From Rhizobium sp. Q54 (GTDB taxonomy: Bacteria > Pseudomonadota > Alphaproteobacteria > SMXS01), in contig CAMDTB010000017.1 in assembly GCA_945907245.1 (NCBI GenBank), forward strand, positions 1 to 52,261: a stretch of 52,261 nucleotides of DNA, read 5' to 3'. Positions 36,869 to 45,219 of the stretch are shown here, in pieces (positions within the stretch are counted from its first letter, which is position 1; each line of letters opens with the position of its first letter). The notes under the pieces were generated by a model. That model ran no database searches and was not told where the DNA came from. It worked only from the letters and a program-made list of their open reading frames with translations. The position numbers were made by a program, and so were the translations under genes.

Positions 36869-38116
36869 TCACACCTTGTCGAACTGGATATGCAGTTCCT
36901 TGAGACCGCGCAGGGTGAAGCCGGGCAGGTGGCTGTAGTCGTTCTTCCCCGGTGCCGGTCGGATGTTGTCGAGCCGGTCGAGCAGGATCTCGAAGGTGCA
37001 GAGCTGCTCCAGCCGCGACAGCGCCGCGCCCGGGCAGTGATGTTCGGCCTGGCCGAACGCCAGGTGCGCGGCCGCGTTCTTGCGGTTGAGGTGCGGGCAG
37101 GCGGCGTCGGGAAACTGCTCCTCGTCGCGATTGCCGGCGGCGAAACGCAGGTTCAGCACCGAGCCCTTGGGAATCTTCACGCCCCTGATCTCGGTATCCT
37201 CGGTGGCGCAGCGCATGAGGCCCATGGTCGGGCTTTCCATGCGCAGCACTTCCTCGACGAAGTTGCGCACCTTGGACCGGTCCGCCTTCAGTTCCTCGTA
37301 GATATCCGGGAAGCGGAACAGCAGCCAGATTCCCGAGGTGAGCGCGAAGGTCGTCGTCTCGTTGCCGCCGATCAGCAGGTTATCGGTGATGCCGATGATT
37401 TCATTGTCGGTCAGTGGGCGCTTGTCTGCGCCCTCGCCGACCGTGCCGTTGACGAGGGCGGTGATCACGTCGTCGCGCGGGTTGCGGCGGCGGTCCTCGG
37501 CCTGGGCGTGGATGTAGTGCTGGAACTCGACGCCCATCTCGGCGACGTATTTCTCCTGCTCCAGGGTCAGGCCGCGCGCGAACGGCCGCACCCAGACTTC
37601 CGACCAGTGCTTCAGCCTCGGCAGGTCCTCCATGGGGAAGCCGAGCATCCTGGCGATGACCGTCATCGGCAGCGGCATGGCGAACTCGCTGACGAACTCG
37701 CATTCGCCCTTGCCGATCCAGCCGTCGATCAGTTCGTTGATAAACCGGCGGATGAACGGCTCCATCACCTTCACGCCGCTCGGGCTGAAATAGTGGTCGA
37801 AATTGCGCCGGTACTGCTTGTGGATCGGCGGGTCGGTGACCATCGGCTGGAACCGCGGCCAGCCCCGCGTCTCGTAGATCTCCACTGCTTCGGGGAACTT
37901 GATCAGCGGGTCCGAACTCAGGCGCGTGGCGTAGGTCGAGAACAGGTTGGGCTCGCGCGAGATCGCCTGGATGTCGGCGTATTTGGTGACGACAAAAAAG
38001 CCGCCTTCCTCGCACCAGTAGACCGGCGCCTCCGCATGGAGAATCTCGTAGGCCGAATACCAGTCCTCCTGCACCGCCGGATCGAACAGGCTCAATTTCT
38101 CAAGTGCTTCGCTCAT
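36869..38116 (-). CDS. Cytochrome P450
   Basis: A 415-residue soluble bacterial P450. The oxygen-binding I-helix is LIGGNETTTFAL, the E-x-x-R motif is EEVLRMESP, and the haem-Cys motif is HLAFGQAEHHCPGAALSR. Length and motifs are complete, so it should be active given a ferredoxin and reductase. No redox partner is adjacent; a [2Fe-2S] ferredoxin lies at 48890-49216. The substrate is unknown. It is divergent from a TetR gene across 261 bp, a common arrangement for substrate-induced P450s. Confidence 0.95.
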   Translation of the reverse strand: MSEALEKLSLFDPAVQEDWYSAYEILHAEAPVYWCEEGGFFVVTKYADIQAISREPNLFSTYATRLSSDPLIKFPEAVEIYETRGWPRFQPMVTDPPIHKQYRRNFDHYFSPSGVKVMEPFIRRFINELIDGWIGKGECEFVSEFAMPLPMTVIARMLGFPMEDLPRLKHWSEVWVRPFARGLTLEQEKYVAEMGVEFQHYIHAQAEDRRRNPRDDVITALVNGTVGEGADKRPLTDNEIIGITDNLLIGGNETTTFALTSGIWLLFRFPDIYEELKADRSKVRNFVEEVLRMESPTMGLMRCATEDTEIRGVKIPKGSVLNLRFAAGNRDEEQFPDAACPHLNRKNAAAHLAFGQAEHHCPGAALSRLEQLCTFEILLDRLDNIRPAPGKNDYSHLPGFTLRGLKELHIQFDKV

Positions 38117-38322
38117 CGTTTCGCTCTCCCCTCAATCGGCTGCCGCACGAGTCGTTCGCAAGTAGCGCGTGCTGGCGACGGCTGTAGCCTCGCCTTCCCC
38201 GCAAGGCCCACGACCGAACACATGGTGGCCTTCAATTTACAAGGCCCGTTGCAATTGTGACACATTGGCGGTTGCCGGGCGCGTTCGTTGCACGATAAAT
38301 TAGACCCCAATCCAGTTAATAC

Positions 38323-38340
38323 AAAGTCGCGTCTGACTTT
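38323..38340. promoter_or_regulatory. Palindrome between the P450 and TetR genes
   Basis: AAAGTC-gcgtct-GACTTT is a perfect 6-bp dyad 38 bp upstream of the TetR start. It is a candidate operator for the adjacent regulator. Nothing else clear was seen in the 261-bp gap 38117-38377. Confidence 0.4.
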
Positions 38341-38377
38341 AAGGGCCGACGGCCGGCAGGGAGTAGATTAAAGGCAA

Positions 38378-39022
38378 ATGGCGACTTCAGTTGCTCTGGC
38401 CAGCGCGCGCCGCAGACGGGTGCGAAGCCTCGCCACCAGACAGGAAATCATCGAGGCCACGATCTCGTGTTTCGTCGAGATCGGCTATTTCCGCACGACC
38501 ACGACCGAGATCGCCAGGAAGGCGGGCGTGACGCGCGGTGCGGTGCAGCATTATTTTCCGACGACCCAGCATGTCCTCGAGTCGTCGATCGACTACCTGC
38601 GCGAGCAGTGGATGGAACACTATTACGAGGCTGCGCACCGGACGCCCGTCGACAAGGATTACATCGACCAGGCCGTCGACAACATGTGGGAGCTGGTCAA
38701 CAGCCGCTTGTCGACGGCGTGGCGCGAACTGCTTGCCGCCGCCCGCACGGACGATGAACTCTGCGCCATCGTCGAGCCGGCCGCCGCCCAGCACGAACGT
38801 GCCCGACTCGAGGCCGGCCGTCGGGCCTACCCTGATTATGCGCTCGCCTTGCGCGATGTATTCGAGCGCTGGCGTGACACGCTGGAGTTCCTGGCCGAGG
38901 GCATGAGGAGCTCGACCATCATCCAGGACCGCGAGAGGCGCATCCAGATCCAGCTCGACTGGATCAAGAAGGAACTGCATGCGGTCTGGGAGCAGCACGG
39001 CGACAAGGTCCGTATCCGCTAG
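38378..39022 (+). CDS. TetR/AcrR family transcriptional regulator
   Basis: A 214-residue repressor. The DNA-binding domain reads RQEIIEATISCFVEIGYFRT, then TEIARKAGVTRGAVQHYFPT. The C-terminal helical domain probably binds an effector. It resembles the TetR protein at 16549-17160 in its N-terminal domain. Its position opposite the P450 gene suggests it controls the P450, with the palindrome at 38323-38340 as a possible site. Confidence 0.9.
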   Translation: MATSVALASARRRRVRSLATRQEIIEATISCFVEIGYFRTTTTEIARKAGVTRGAVQHYFPTTQHVLESSIDYLREQWMEHYYEAAHRTPVDKDYIDQAVDNMWELVNSRLSTAWRELLAAARTDDELCAIVEPAAAQHERARLEAGRRAYPDYALALRDVFERWRDTLEFLAEGMRSSTIIQDRERRIQIQLDWIKKELHAVWEQHGDKVRIR

Positions 39023-39040
39023 ACCTAGCAAGCGAGCCAT

Positions 39041-39074
39041 GAAAAAGGGCCGCTCCGGCGCCGGGGCGGCCCTT
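39041..39074 (-). terminator. Strong hairpin terminator, best read on the minus strand (MFS gene)
   Basis: A near-perfect GC-rich stem (39045-39074, AAGGGCCGC...GCGGCCCTT) is followed, on the minus strand, by TTTTT at 39042-39046. It lies 19 bp after the stop of the MFS gene. On the plus strand only ATA follows, so termination of the TetR transcript from the other side would be weaker. Confidence 0.75.
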
Positions 39075-39092
39075 ATAGGTTGTGCCCGTGGC

Positions 39093-40433
39093 CTAGTGCC
39101 AGGCCTCGGCGGCCTTTAGCGCCCGGCGGAAGTAGCGCAGGCCGAAGCCGATGCAAACCGCACCGATGGTGTAGTTGATCGCCGCCAGCACCGAGATCGA
39201 CTTGCCCAGCGCCATCTCGTCCTGGAACACGAAGTCGTTCAGCAGCGCCGGCAAGGTCGGGGCGAAGGTGTAGGACAGGAAGTTCACCACGATCATGTAG
39301 AACGCCACCGACTGGCCGCGCAGCTCGTTGGGAGCGATGCTCTGCAGCGCGGTGATGATCAGCCCGGGCGGCATGGCCATCAGGAAGGTCAGCGGCACCA
39401 TCATCGCCATGGACGCCCAGGCGTTGGGCAGCAGGGTCATGGTGACAGCCAGCGGCAGCTGGCACAGGGCGGCGAAGAACACGATCCGCAGCGTCCCGTC
39501 CAGCCGTTTGCGTTTGATCAGCCGCATGGAAAGCCAGCCGCCGAACAAGCTGCCGGAGAAGCCCACGGTCATGGAGATGAAGCCGTAGGTCAGGCCGAAT
39601 TCGCCCTTGCTCCACTGGTGATTGCGCACGAAGTACTCGGCGATCCACGAGAACAGCGCGAAGCCTTGGGTCGACAGGCCCAGATAGCCGATGAAGATCA
39701 GGGTGAAGAACTGCCAGCGGCTCTTCACGAACGCCCATACCTCGCTGAAGCTTGCCTTGCCTTCGTCCGACATGCGGCCGGTCCGCTTGGGCTCGCGCAC
39801 CGTCAGCATCAGCAGCGCCACCAGCAGGCCGGGCAGGCCCACGGCGAGGAACACGAACTGCCAGGAATAGACCTCGCCGATAACCGGCACGATGGTGCTC
39901 GGCACGGATTCGAGATGCTGGATCAGCGGGCCGCCGATGATGTTGGCAAGGCCCTGGCCCAGGAACGGCGCTGCCGAGACGAAGCAGATGGCCAGCGGCA
40001 GCTTGTCGCGCGGGAAATAGTCGGATAGCAGCGAATTGGCGGCGGGCGCGAGCGCGGCCTCGCCGACGCCGACACCCATGCGGGCCAGAAACAGCATCAC
40101 ATAGGTGTGGGCGAGGCCGCACAGCGCCGTCATGACGCTCCACACGGCGACGCCGGCGGCCATGATGCCGCGGCGGTTGCCGGAATCGGCCCAGCGTCCG
40201 GCCGGATAGGAGACGACGTTGTAGAAGCCGGCGAAGGCGAGGCCCATGATCAGCGAAACCTGCGTGTCGGAAAGACCGCCAAGGTCGCGCTTCACCGGCC
40301 CGATCATCAGGTTGAGGATCTGCCGGTCGATGAACGACAAGGTCGATGCGATCATCAGGACGATGACCACATACCACATGTAGCGGTCGCTGAACTGCTG
40401 TCCCGACACCTGCTTATGCGCTTGAGTGCTCAA
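39093..40433 (-). CDS. MFS transporter
   Basis: A 446-residue major facilitator with about twelve transmembrane segments. The loop 2-3 signature appears as NVVSYPAGRWADSGNRR, and the start has SFIDRQILNLMIGPVKRDL, typical of the Spinster/hexuronate-like group in Alphaproteobacteria. The central cytoplasmic loop is REPKRTGRMSDEGKASF. The substrate may be an organic anion, but this is not fixed by the sequence. It is monocistronic with a terminator at 39041-39074. Confidence 0.92.
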   Translation of the reverse strand: MSTQAHKQVSGQQFSDRYMWYVVIVLMIASTLSFIDRQILNLMIGPVKRDLGGLSDTQVSLIMGLAFAGFYNVVSYPAGRWADSGNRRGIMAAGVAVWSVMTALCGLAHTYVMLFLARMGVGVGEAALAPAANSLLSDYFPRDKLPLAICFVSAAPFLGQGLANIIGGPLIQHLESVPSTIVPVIGEVYSWQFVFLAVGLPGLLVALLMLTVREPKRTGRMSDEGKASFSEVWAFVKSRWQFFTLIFIGYLGLSTQGFALFSWIAEYFVRNHQWSKGEFGLTYGFISMTVGFSGSLFGGWLSMRLIKRKRLDGTLRIVFFAALCQLPLAVTMTLLPNAWASMAMMVPLTFLMAMPPGLIITALQSIAPNELRGQSVAFYMIVVNFLSYTFAPTLPALLNDFVFQDEMALGKSISVLAAINYTIGAVCIGFGLRYFRRALKAAEAWH

Positions 40434-40582
40434 CGCCCCTTGCCTCCCCCTGCTTCTTGGTTGCGGGCTAGCCTAGCGGGCAGGCGAAAGCGGTCAACCA
40501 CATTCGGCGGGCGTGCCGCTTTCCAGTAGACGCTCCCTCCGCTGGTCGGTATACGCCCCCGGCAACCAAACGGAGGCGGTTA

Positions 40583-41224
40583 ATGGTCAAGGCGGTCATC
40601 TGGGATTTCGGCGGGGTGCTGACCACGAGCCCATTCGAGGCGTTCAACCGCTATGAAGCCGAGCGCGGCCTGCCGCTGGACCTGATCCGCACCATCAACG
40701 CGACCAATCCGGACACAAACGCCTGGGCGCTGTTCGAGCGCAACGAGGTCAGCCTCGACGAGTTCGACCGGCTGTTCGACCTCGAGGCGCACCAGCGCGG
40801 CTATCACCTGCCGGGCAAGGACGTGGTGGCGCTGCTGTCGGGCGACCTGCGGCCGAAGATGGTCGAGGCGCTGCGCCGGATCAGCGAACGGCTGGTCACC
40901 GGCTGCATCACCAACAATGTCCGCCACGGCGCCGGCGCCGGCATGGCCCGCACCGAAGAAAAAGCCGCCGCCGTCCAGCAGGTCATGGGCCTGTTCAAGG
41001 TGGTGATCGAAAGCTCCAAGGTCGGCGTCCGCAAGCCCAGCCCGGAAATCTACCGGATGGCCTGCGAGGCACTGGAGATCGAGCCGAACGAGGCCGTCTA
41101 CCTGGACGATCTCGGCATTAACCTGAAGCCCGCCAGGGCGCTCGGCATGCGGACCATCAAGGTCATCGACCCGGACGTGGCGCTCCAGGAACTGCAGGAT
41201 ATCGTCGGTTTCCCGCTGTCCTGA
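40583..41224 (+). CDS. HAD-like hydrolase
   Basis: A 213-residue haloacid dehalogenase superfamily enzyme. Motif I is VIWDFGGVLTTSP (nucleophile Asp), motif III Lys is in KVGVRKPSPEIY, and motif IV is YLDDLGINLKPARALGM. It resembles the N-terminal HAD part of ACAD10 and soluble epoxide hydrolases. It probably acts as a phosphatase on a small molecule. The ATG at 40583 follows GGAGGCGG. Confidence 0.88.
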   Translation: MVKAVIWDFGGVLTTSPFEAFNRYEAERGLPLDLIRTINATNPDTNAWALFERNEVSLDEFDRLFDLEAHQRGYHLPGKDVVALLSGDLRPKMVEALRRISERLVTGCITNNVRHGAGAGMARTEEKAAAVQQVMGLFKVVIESSKVGVRKPSPEIYRMACEALEIEPNEAVYLDDLGINLKPARALGMRTIKVIDPDVALQELQDIVGFPLS

Positions 41225-41227
41225 CAA

Positions 41228-42385
41228 TCAGGGCAGCCGGTCGAGCGTCTCCAGCCGCGGCGGCTCATCGGCCCAATGGCCGGTGCGGCCGATTTCCTGG
41301 CCAGCCTCGAACAACGGCCCCATTTCGTCCGACTTGAACTCGATCGGGCTGGTATCGGCCATGTCGTCGGGAACGAACGCCAGGTGGAAGCGGGCCTTGG
41401 CCTGGCGCGCGCGCACATAGGTGCGGTAGACGCTGGCATTGGTGTTCGCCTTCATCATCTCCAGAATCGCGCGGGGCACCGTGCTGGTGACGTTGGCGTC
41501 GGCGAAGCCGTCTCGGCGGGCATAGTCGATCTTGCCGTTGATGATGGTCCAGACGTCCTGGCTGCCGCCCTTGGCCAGCATGAACGAGTGGAACAGGATC
41601 GACGAATGGATGGTGCCGTCCACATGCAGCGAGGGCATCCGGCTGTTGCTCTGGATGTAGACTGGCTTGAAGAGGCCGGGGATCGCGGCCGAGGCCAGCA
41701 GGATCTTGCGGTAGAGCACCGCCCTGCCGGGTGAGGGGCTTTCGGCGATGCCGCACATGTCCCACACCACCTGCAGGCCCTTGTCCAGGTTGGTGGTGGC
41801 GATGAACAGCCGGCGGCCTTTCGCGCATTCCCCGGCGACCCGGGCGAGCACCGTGTCGGTAATTTCCTGCTCGAGCTGCCGCGCCAGCGGCTTCTGGTCG
41901 AACGCCGATCCTTTCAGCAGGCCGCTCAGCCCGCGCTTCTTGTAGATCTCGCCGTTCTCCACGTTGGTGTAGAGGTGGCGCAGCACGCCGTCGAACTCGG
42001 GTCCGAGGAAGGCGAACGTGGCCATCAACGCGCCGGTCGATACGCCGGTGACGATGTCGAATGCCGGCCGCTGGCCCGACTCCGTCCACCCTACCAGCAC
42101 GCCCGCGCCGAATGCGCCGTGCGAGCCGCCGCCTGACAACAGCAGTACCTGCTGGTTTCGCCCGGGCAGCGCCTCGGGCGCCAGATCGCGAGCGACGGGC
42201 AGCGGCGTGCCGTCACCGCGGTTGACCGCGACTTTGGCCGCCAATGCGAGGGCCAGGTCGTCGCCCGTGTCCTTGGGGCGCGACGCGCACGCGGTCACCA
42301 CGAGCGCCATCGCCAGAATCGCCAACCGTCCGAATGAGTTTTTCAAGCCCGTGAGTCCCCAACGCCCTGCTGCATGACGGATCAT
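41228..42385 (-). CDS. Patatin-like phospholipase, predicted lipoprotein
   Basis: A 385-residue serine lipase of the patatin family. The oxyanion loop is SGGGSHGAFGAGVL (about residue 84), the nucleophile Ser is in TGVSTGALMA, and the catalytic Asp is in VDGTIHSS. The N-terminus has a hydrophobic helix ending in VVTACAS, a lipobox that predicts lipidation and membrane anchoring. It converges with the HAD gene 3 bp away. The substrate may be phospholipids or acyl esters. Confidence 0.88.
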   Translation of the reverse strand: MIRHAAGRWGLTGLKNSFGRLAILAMALVVTACASRPKDTGDDLALALAAKVAVNRGDGTPLPVARDLAPEALPGRNQQVLLLSGGGSHGAFGAGVLVGWTESGQRPAFDIVTGVSTGALMATFAFLGPEFDGVLRHLYTNVENGEIYKKRGLSGLLKGSAFDQKPLARQLEQEITDTVLARVAGECAKGRRLFIATTNLDKGLQVVWDMCGIAESPSPGRAVLYRKILLASAAIPGLFKPVYIQSNSRMPSLHVDGTIHSSILFHSFMLAKGGSQDVWTIINGKIDYARRDGFADANVTSTVPRAILEMMKANTNASVYRTYVRARQAKARFHLAFVPDDMADTSPIEFKSDEMGPLFEAGQEIGRTGHWADEPPRLETLDRLP

Positions 42386-42422
42386 GCTACCGCACTAACG
42401 CCGGCGCACTGGATGAAGGTCC

Positions 42423-43070
42423 ATGGCGCGGTTAAACTCTTTGCGCATGGACAATCCACTGCAGCCGCATCACTTCGCCCGCGTCGACGAAACGCCGGAC
42501 ACCTGGTTCTACCAGCCGCCGCGCATCGTCACCCACATCGACGAGCCGGCCTGCGCCGCGCTGGCGTTGTTCTACAGGGAACGGCTGCCGGCGGGCGGTC
42601 GCATCCTCGACCTGATGTCGTCCTGCGTGTCGCACCTGCCGAAGGATGTGGCCTATGACCGGGTCATCGGCCACGGCATGAACGTGACCGAGCTGAGCGC
42701 CAACAAGCAGCTCACCGGCGCCTTCGTCCAGGACCTCAACAAGAACCCGGCGCTGCCCTTCGCCGACGCCACATTCGACGGCTGCACCGTCGCCGTATCG
42801 GTGCAGTACATGACTAGGCCGGTGGAGATTTTCCGCGAGGTGGCGCGCATCCTGAAGCCCGGCGCGCCGTTCATCCTGTCGTTCTCCAACCGCATGTTCC
42901 CGACCAAGGCCGTGGCGATCTGGCGGGCGCTCGACGACAACCAGCATGGCGGGCTGGTGAACCTCTATTTCAGGCTGTCGGAAGGCTTCGGGCCGGCCGA
43001 GTTTCTGGATATCTCGCCGTTTCCGGGCCGGTCCGACCCACTCTACGCCGTGATCGCGCCGCGCGCCTGA
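42423..43070 (+). CDS. SAM-dependent methyltransferase (class I)
   Basis: A 215-residue protein with RILDLMSSCVSHLP in the SAM loop position, VIGHGMNVTELSAN, LPFADATFDGCTVAVSVQY and ARILKPGAPFILSFSNRMF. The first loop has few glycines for the class. Related proteins are annotated as methyltransferases without known substrate. The start may be at the ATG at 42447 instead. It converges with the aldo/keto reductase gene with no gap. Confidence 0.75.
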   Translation: MARLNSLRMDNPLQPHHFARVDETPDTWFYQPPRIVTHIDEPACAALALFYRERLPAGGRILDLMSSCVSHLPKDVAYDRVIGHGMNVTELSANKQLTGAFVQDLNKNPALPFADATFDGCTVAVSVQYMTRPVEIFREVARILKPGAPFILSFSNRMFPTKAVAIWRALDDNQHGGLVNLYFRLSEGFGPAEFLDISPFPGRSDPLYAVIAPRA

Positions 43071-44075
43071 TCAGTCCGGACGCGGCGCGCCCGGTGCCAG
43101 ATCGTTCGGGCCGGGGATATGGGTCACCGGCTGCGTCACATAGGGCGCCTCCAGGATCACGATTTCCTCGGCAGACAGCTTGGTGCCCACCGCCTTGAGC
43201 GGATCTTCCAGCTGGCCGAGCTTGGTCGCGCCAATGATCGGTGCCGTCACGCCCGGCTTGGACAGCAGCCAGGCGATCGCCACCTGCGCCGGGGTTTCGC
43301 CGCGCGCCGCCGCGACCTGCTTGACCGCTTCGAGCACTGCAGTGTCGGCGGGCCGGGTGTAGCGTCCGCCGCCGCCCATGTTGGACTTGGCGCGGGTGGT
43401 GCCGGCCTCGCGGCTGCCGGCGAGGATGCCGCCGGCCAGTGGGCTCCATGGGATCAGGCCGACGCCTTCCTCGGCGCAGAGCGGGTTCATCTCGCGCTCT
43501 TCCTCGCGGTAGAGCAGGCTGTACTGGTTCTGCATGGTGACGAAGCGCGCCTTGCCCAGGCTGTCGGCCTTGTTGAGGTACTTGGCGAACTGGTAGCCGA
43601 GCATGGAGCTGGCGCCCACATAGAGCGCCTTGCCGGCCTTCACCACCTCGTCCAGCGCCTCGATGGTCTCCTCGATGGGGGTGTGATAGTCGAACCGGTG
43701 GATCTGGTAGAGGTCGACATAGTCCATCCCCAGCCGCTTCAGGCTGTCGTCGATGGAGTGCCGGATATGCTTGCGCGACAGGCCGCCCCGGTTCGGGCCC
43801 TTGCCCATGGGGATGTAGACCTTGGTCGCGACGACGATTTCCTCGCGCTTGCGGGCATATTCCTTCAGCGCCTTGCCAAGGATCGTCTCGCTCTCGCCGC
43901 GCGAATAGACGTCGGCGGTGTCGAAGAAGTTGATGCCGCCCTCGATCGCCCGCCTGACGATGGCGAAGCTGGCCTCCTCCGGGATCATCCAATCCGCCAT
44001 GCTGCCGAAGCTCATGGCGCCAAGGCACAGGCGCGAGACCTGGGTGCCCGTCGTTCCCATCCGTACGAATTCCAT
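43071..44075 (-). CDS. Aldo/keto reductase
   Basis: A 334-residue (beta/alpha)8 oxidoreductase. The catalytic tetrad is visible as FDTADVYSRGESE (Asp, Tyr), VATKVYIPMG (Lys) and YQIHRFD (His). IPWSPLAGGILAG is the usual cofactor-side loop, and PIIGATKLGQLED binds the NADP phosphate. The ATG at 44075 follows CAGGGGACGCAG. It is of the YajO/AKR-like group; the substrate is unknown. Confidence 0.92.
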   Translation of the reverse strand: MEFVRMGTTGTQVSRLCLGAMSFGSMADWMIPEEASFAIVRRAIEGGINFFDTADVYSRGESETILGKALKEYARKREEIVVATKVYIPMGKGPNRGGLSRKHIRHSIDDSLKRLGMDYVDLYQIHRFDYHTPIEETIEALDEVVKAGKALYVGASSMLGYQFAKYLNKADSLGKARFVTMQNQYSLLYREEEREMNPLCAEEGVGLIPWSPLAGGILAGSREAGTTRAKSNMGGGGRYTRPADTAVLEAVKQVAAARGETPAQVAIAWLLSKPGVTAPIIGATKLGQLEDPLKAVGTKLSAEEIVILEAPYVTQPVTHIPGPNDLAPGAPRPD

Positions 44076-44222
44076 CTGCGTCCCCTGGTTTTTGTGGCGG
44101 TCCCCGCCGCCGTCCGCCGGCATAGTGAAACGGAATCGCCGGTTTTGCGACCGGTCAAACGCTGGTCATCCGATACCCCCGGCGCTACTTGTTGCTGGGT
44201 TGGACCTCAGGGATGGCATGCG

Positions 44223-44627
44223 ATGATCGACCACTTCTCTCTCCCCGTCAGCGACCTCAGGAAGTCGAAGCCGTTCTACGAGGCGGTGCTCGGCGCGCTG
44301 GGCTATCTATCGCTGCAGGCGCAAGTGTTCGACGGCTATTCGGCGTTCGGCTTCGGCGACGACCCGGACGGCGAGCCGCCGTTCTGGATCGGCGGGCCGG
44401 CCGAGGCATCGCCGGAGAAGGCGGTCACGCCGGAAGGACAGCACATCGCCTTCGCCGCCCGCAGCCGGGCCATGGTCGACGCCTTCCATGCGGCCGGGCT
44501 GGCGGCGGGCGGCTCGGATAACGGGCCGCCGGGACTGCGCCCGCAATACCATGCCGATTACTACGCAGCGTTCCTGCTCGATCCTGACGGCCACCGCATC
44601 GAGGCGGTCTGCCACCGGCCCGAATAG
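44223..44627 (+). CDS. VOC (glyoxalase/bleomycin-resistance) family protein
   Basis: A 134-residue single-domain VOC protein. It begins MIDHFSLPVSDLRKSKPFYE and ends with FLLDPDGHRIEAVCH, the usual beta-alpha-beta modules with a His and a Glu metal ligand. It may act as a lyase, dioxygenase or binding protein; the sequence does not tell which. The ATG is at 44223; the frame upstream is not family-like. Confidence 0.88.
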   Translation: MIDHFSLPVSDLRKSKPFYEAVLGALGYLSLQAQVFDGYSAFGFGDDPDGEPPFWIGGPAEASPEKAVTPEGQHIAFAARSRAMVDAFHAAGLAAGGSDNGPPGLRPQYHADYYAAFLLDPDGHRIEAVCHRPE

Positions 44628-44721
44628 GCTATGTTTCCGGTGGAACGTCCCCTATCCATGCACGTTTAAACGTAACGCGCCGCCGCTAGGCTGTGCGGTC
44701 CAGCAACCAAGGAGAGACGCC

Positions 44722-44952
44722 ATGTGGACCGAGCGGGAAATGGACGACTTCTATGACGAGTTCGAGGCCCTGCTGCTCGCCCACACCATCCTCGTGCGCA
44801 CCCTGGTCAAGCAGGGCGTGCTGGACCAGGACCAGTGGAGCGGCGATATCCGCCTCGCCACCGACGACGAGAAGCTGCGCCCGGAAGTCCGCGCCACGCT
44901 GGGCCGCATCCTCGCCAGCGTGAAGAGCACGCGGCTGTCGCCGGTCAACTAA
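44722..44952 (+). CDS. Small protein of unknown function (76 aa)
   Basis: The ATG at 44722 follows AAGGAGAGACGCC, a strong ribosome binding site. The product begins MWTEREMDDFYDEFEALLLA, is acidic and helical, and ends TLGRILASVKSTRLSPVN. No known family was recognised. It is short and has no signal peptide or membrane segment. Its ribosome binding site and regular amphipathic pattern support a real gene. Confidence 0.6.
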   Translation: MWTEREMDDFYDEFEALLLAHTILVRTLVKQGVLDQDQWSGDIRLATDDEKLRPEVRATLGRILASVKSTRLSPVN

Positions 44953-44958
44953 GGGGCT

Positions 44959-45117
44959 TCAAAGTCCCCAGTGCCGGAACCTGTCCACCATGGCCTTGTA
45001 GTACGGGAAGTACCGGAAGAACGGCTGCGCTTCCCTGAGGACGCGGTCGACCGACGGCCGCGCCAGCAGCCGCGCGAAATAGGCGCTCAGGTTCGGGGAA
45101 GTGCCCAACGGCTCCAG
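44959..45117 (-). pseudogene. C-terminal remnant of a glutathione S-transferase
   Basis: The minus-strand frame ending at 44959 encodes LGTSPNLSAYFARLLARPSV and then REAQPFFRYFPYY, a recognisable end of a GST C-terminal domain. The N-terminal thioredoxin-like domain and most of the helical domain are missing. Upstream of 45117 the frame loses similarity before the next gene at 45220. This is a truncated relic, cut off on its 5' side by the RlmI-like gene region. Confidence 0.6.
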
Positions 45118-45219
45118 CGCAAGCCGCCATTCCCGGCGAAGGGAATGCTGGCGGTTGTGGTTGGCTGGGCGGGCAAATGCCGCTAGGTGTCTTAGCCCAA
45201 GATTTCTGCGAGACCTGAC

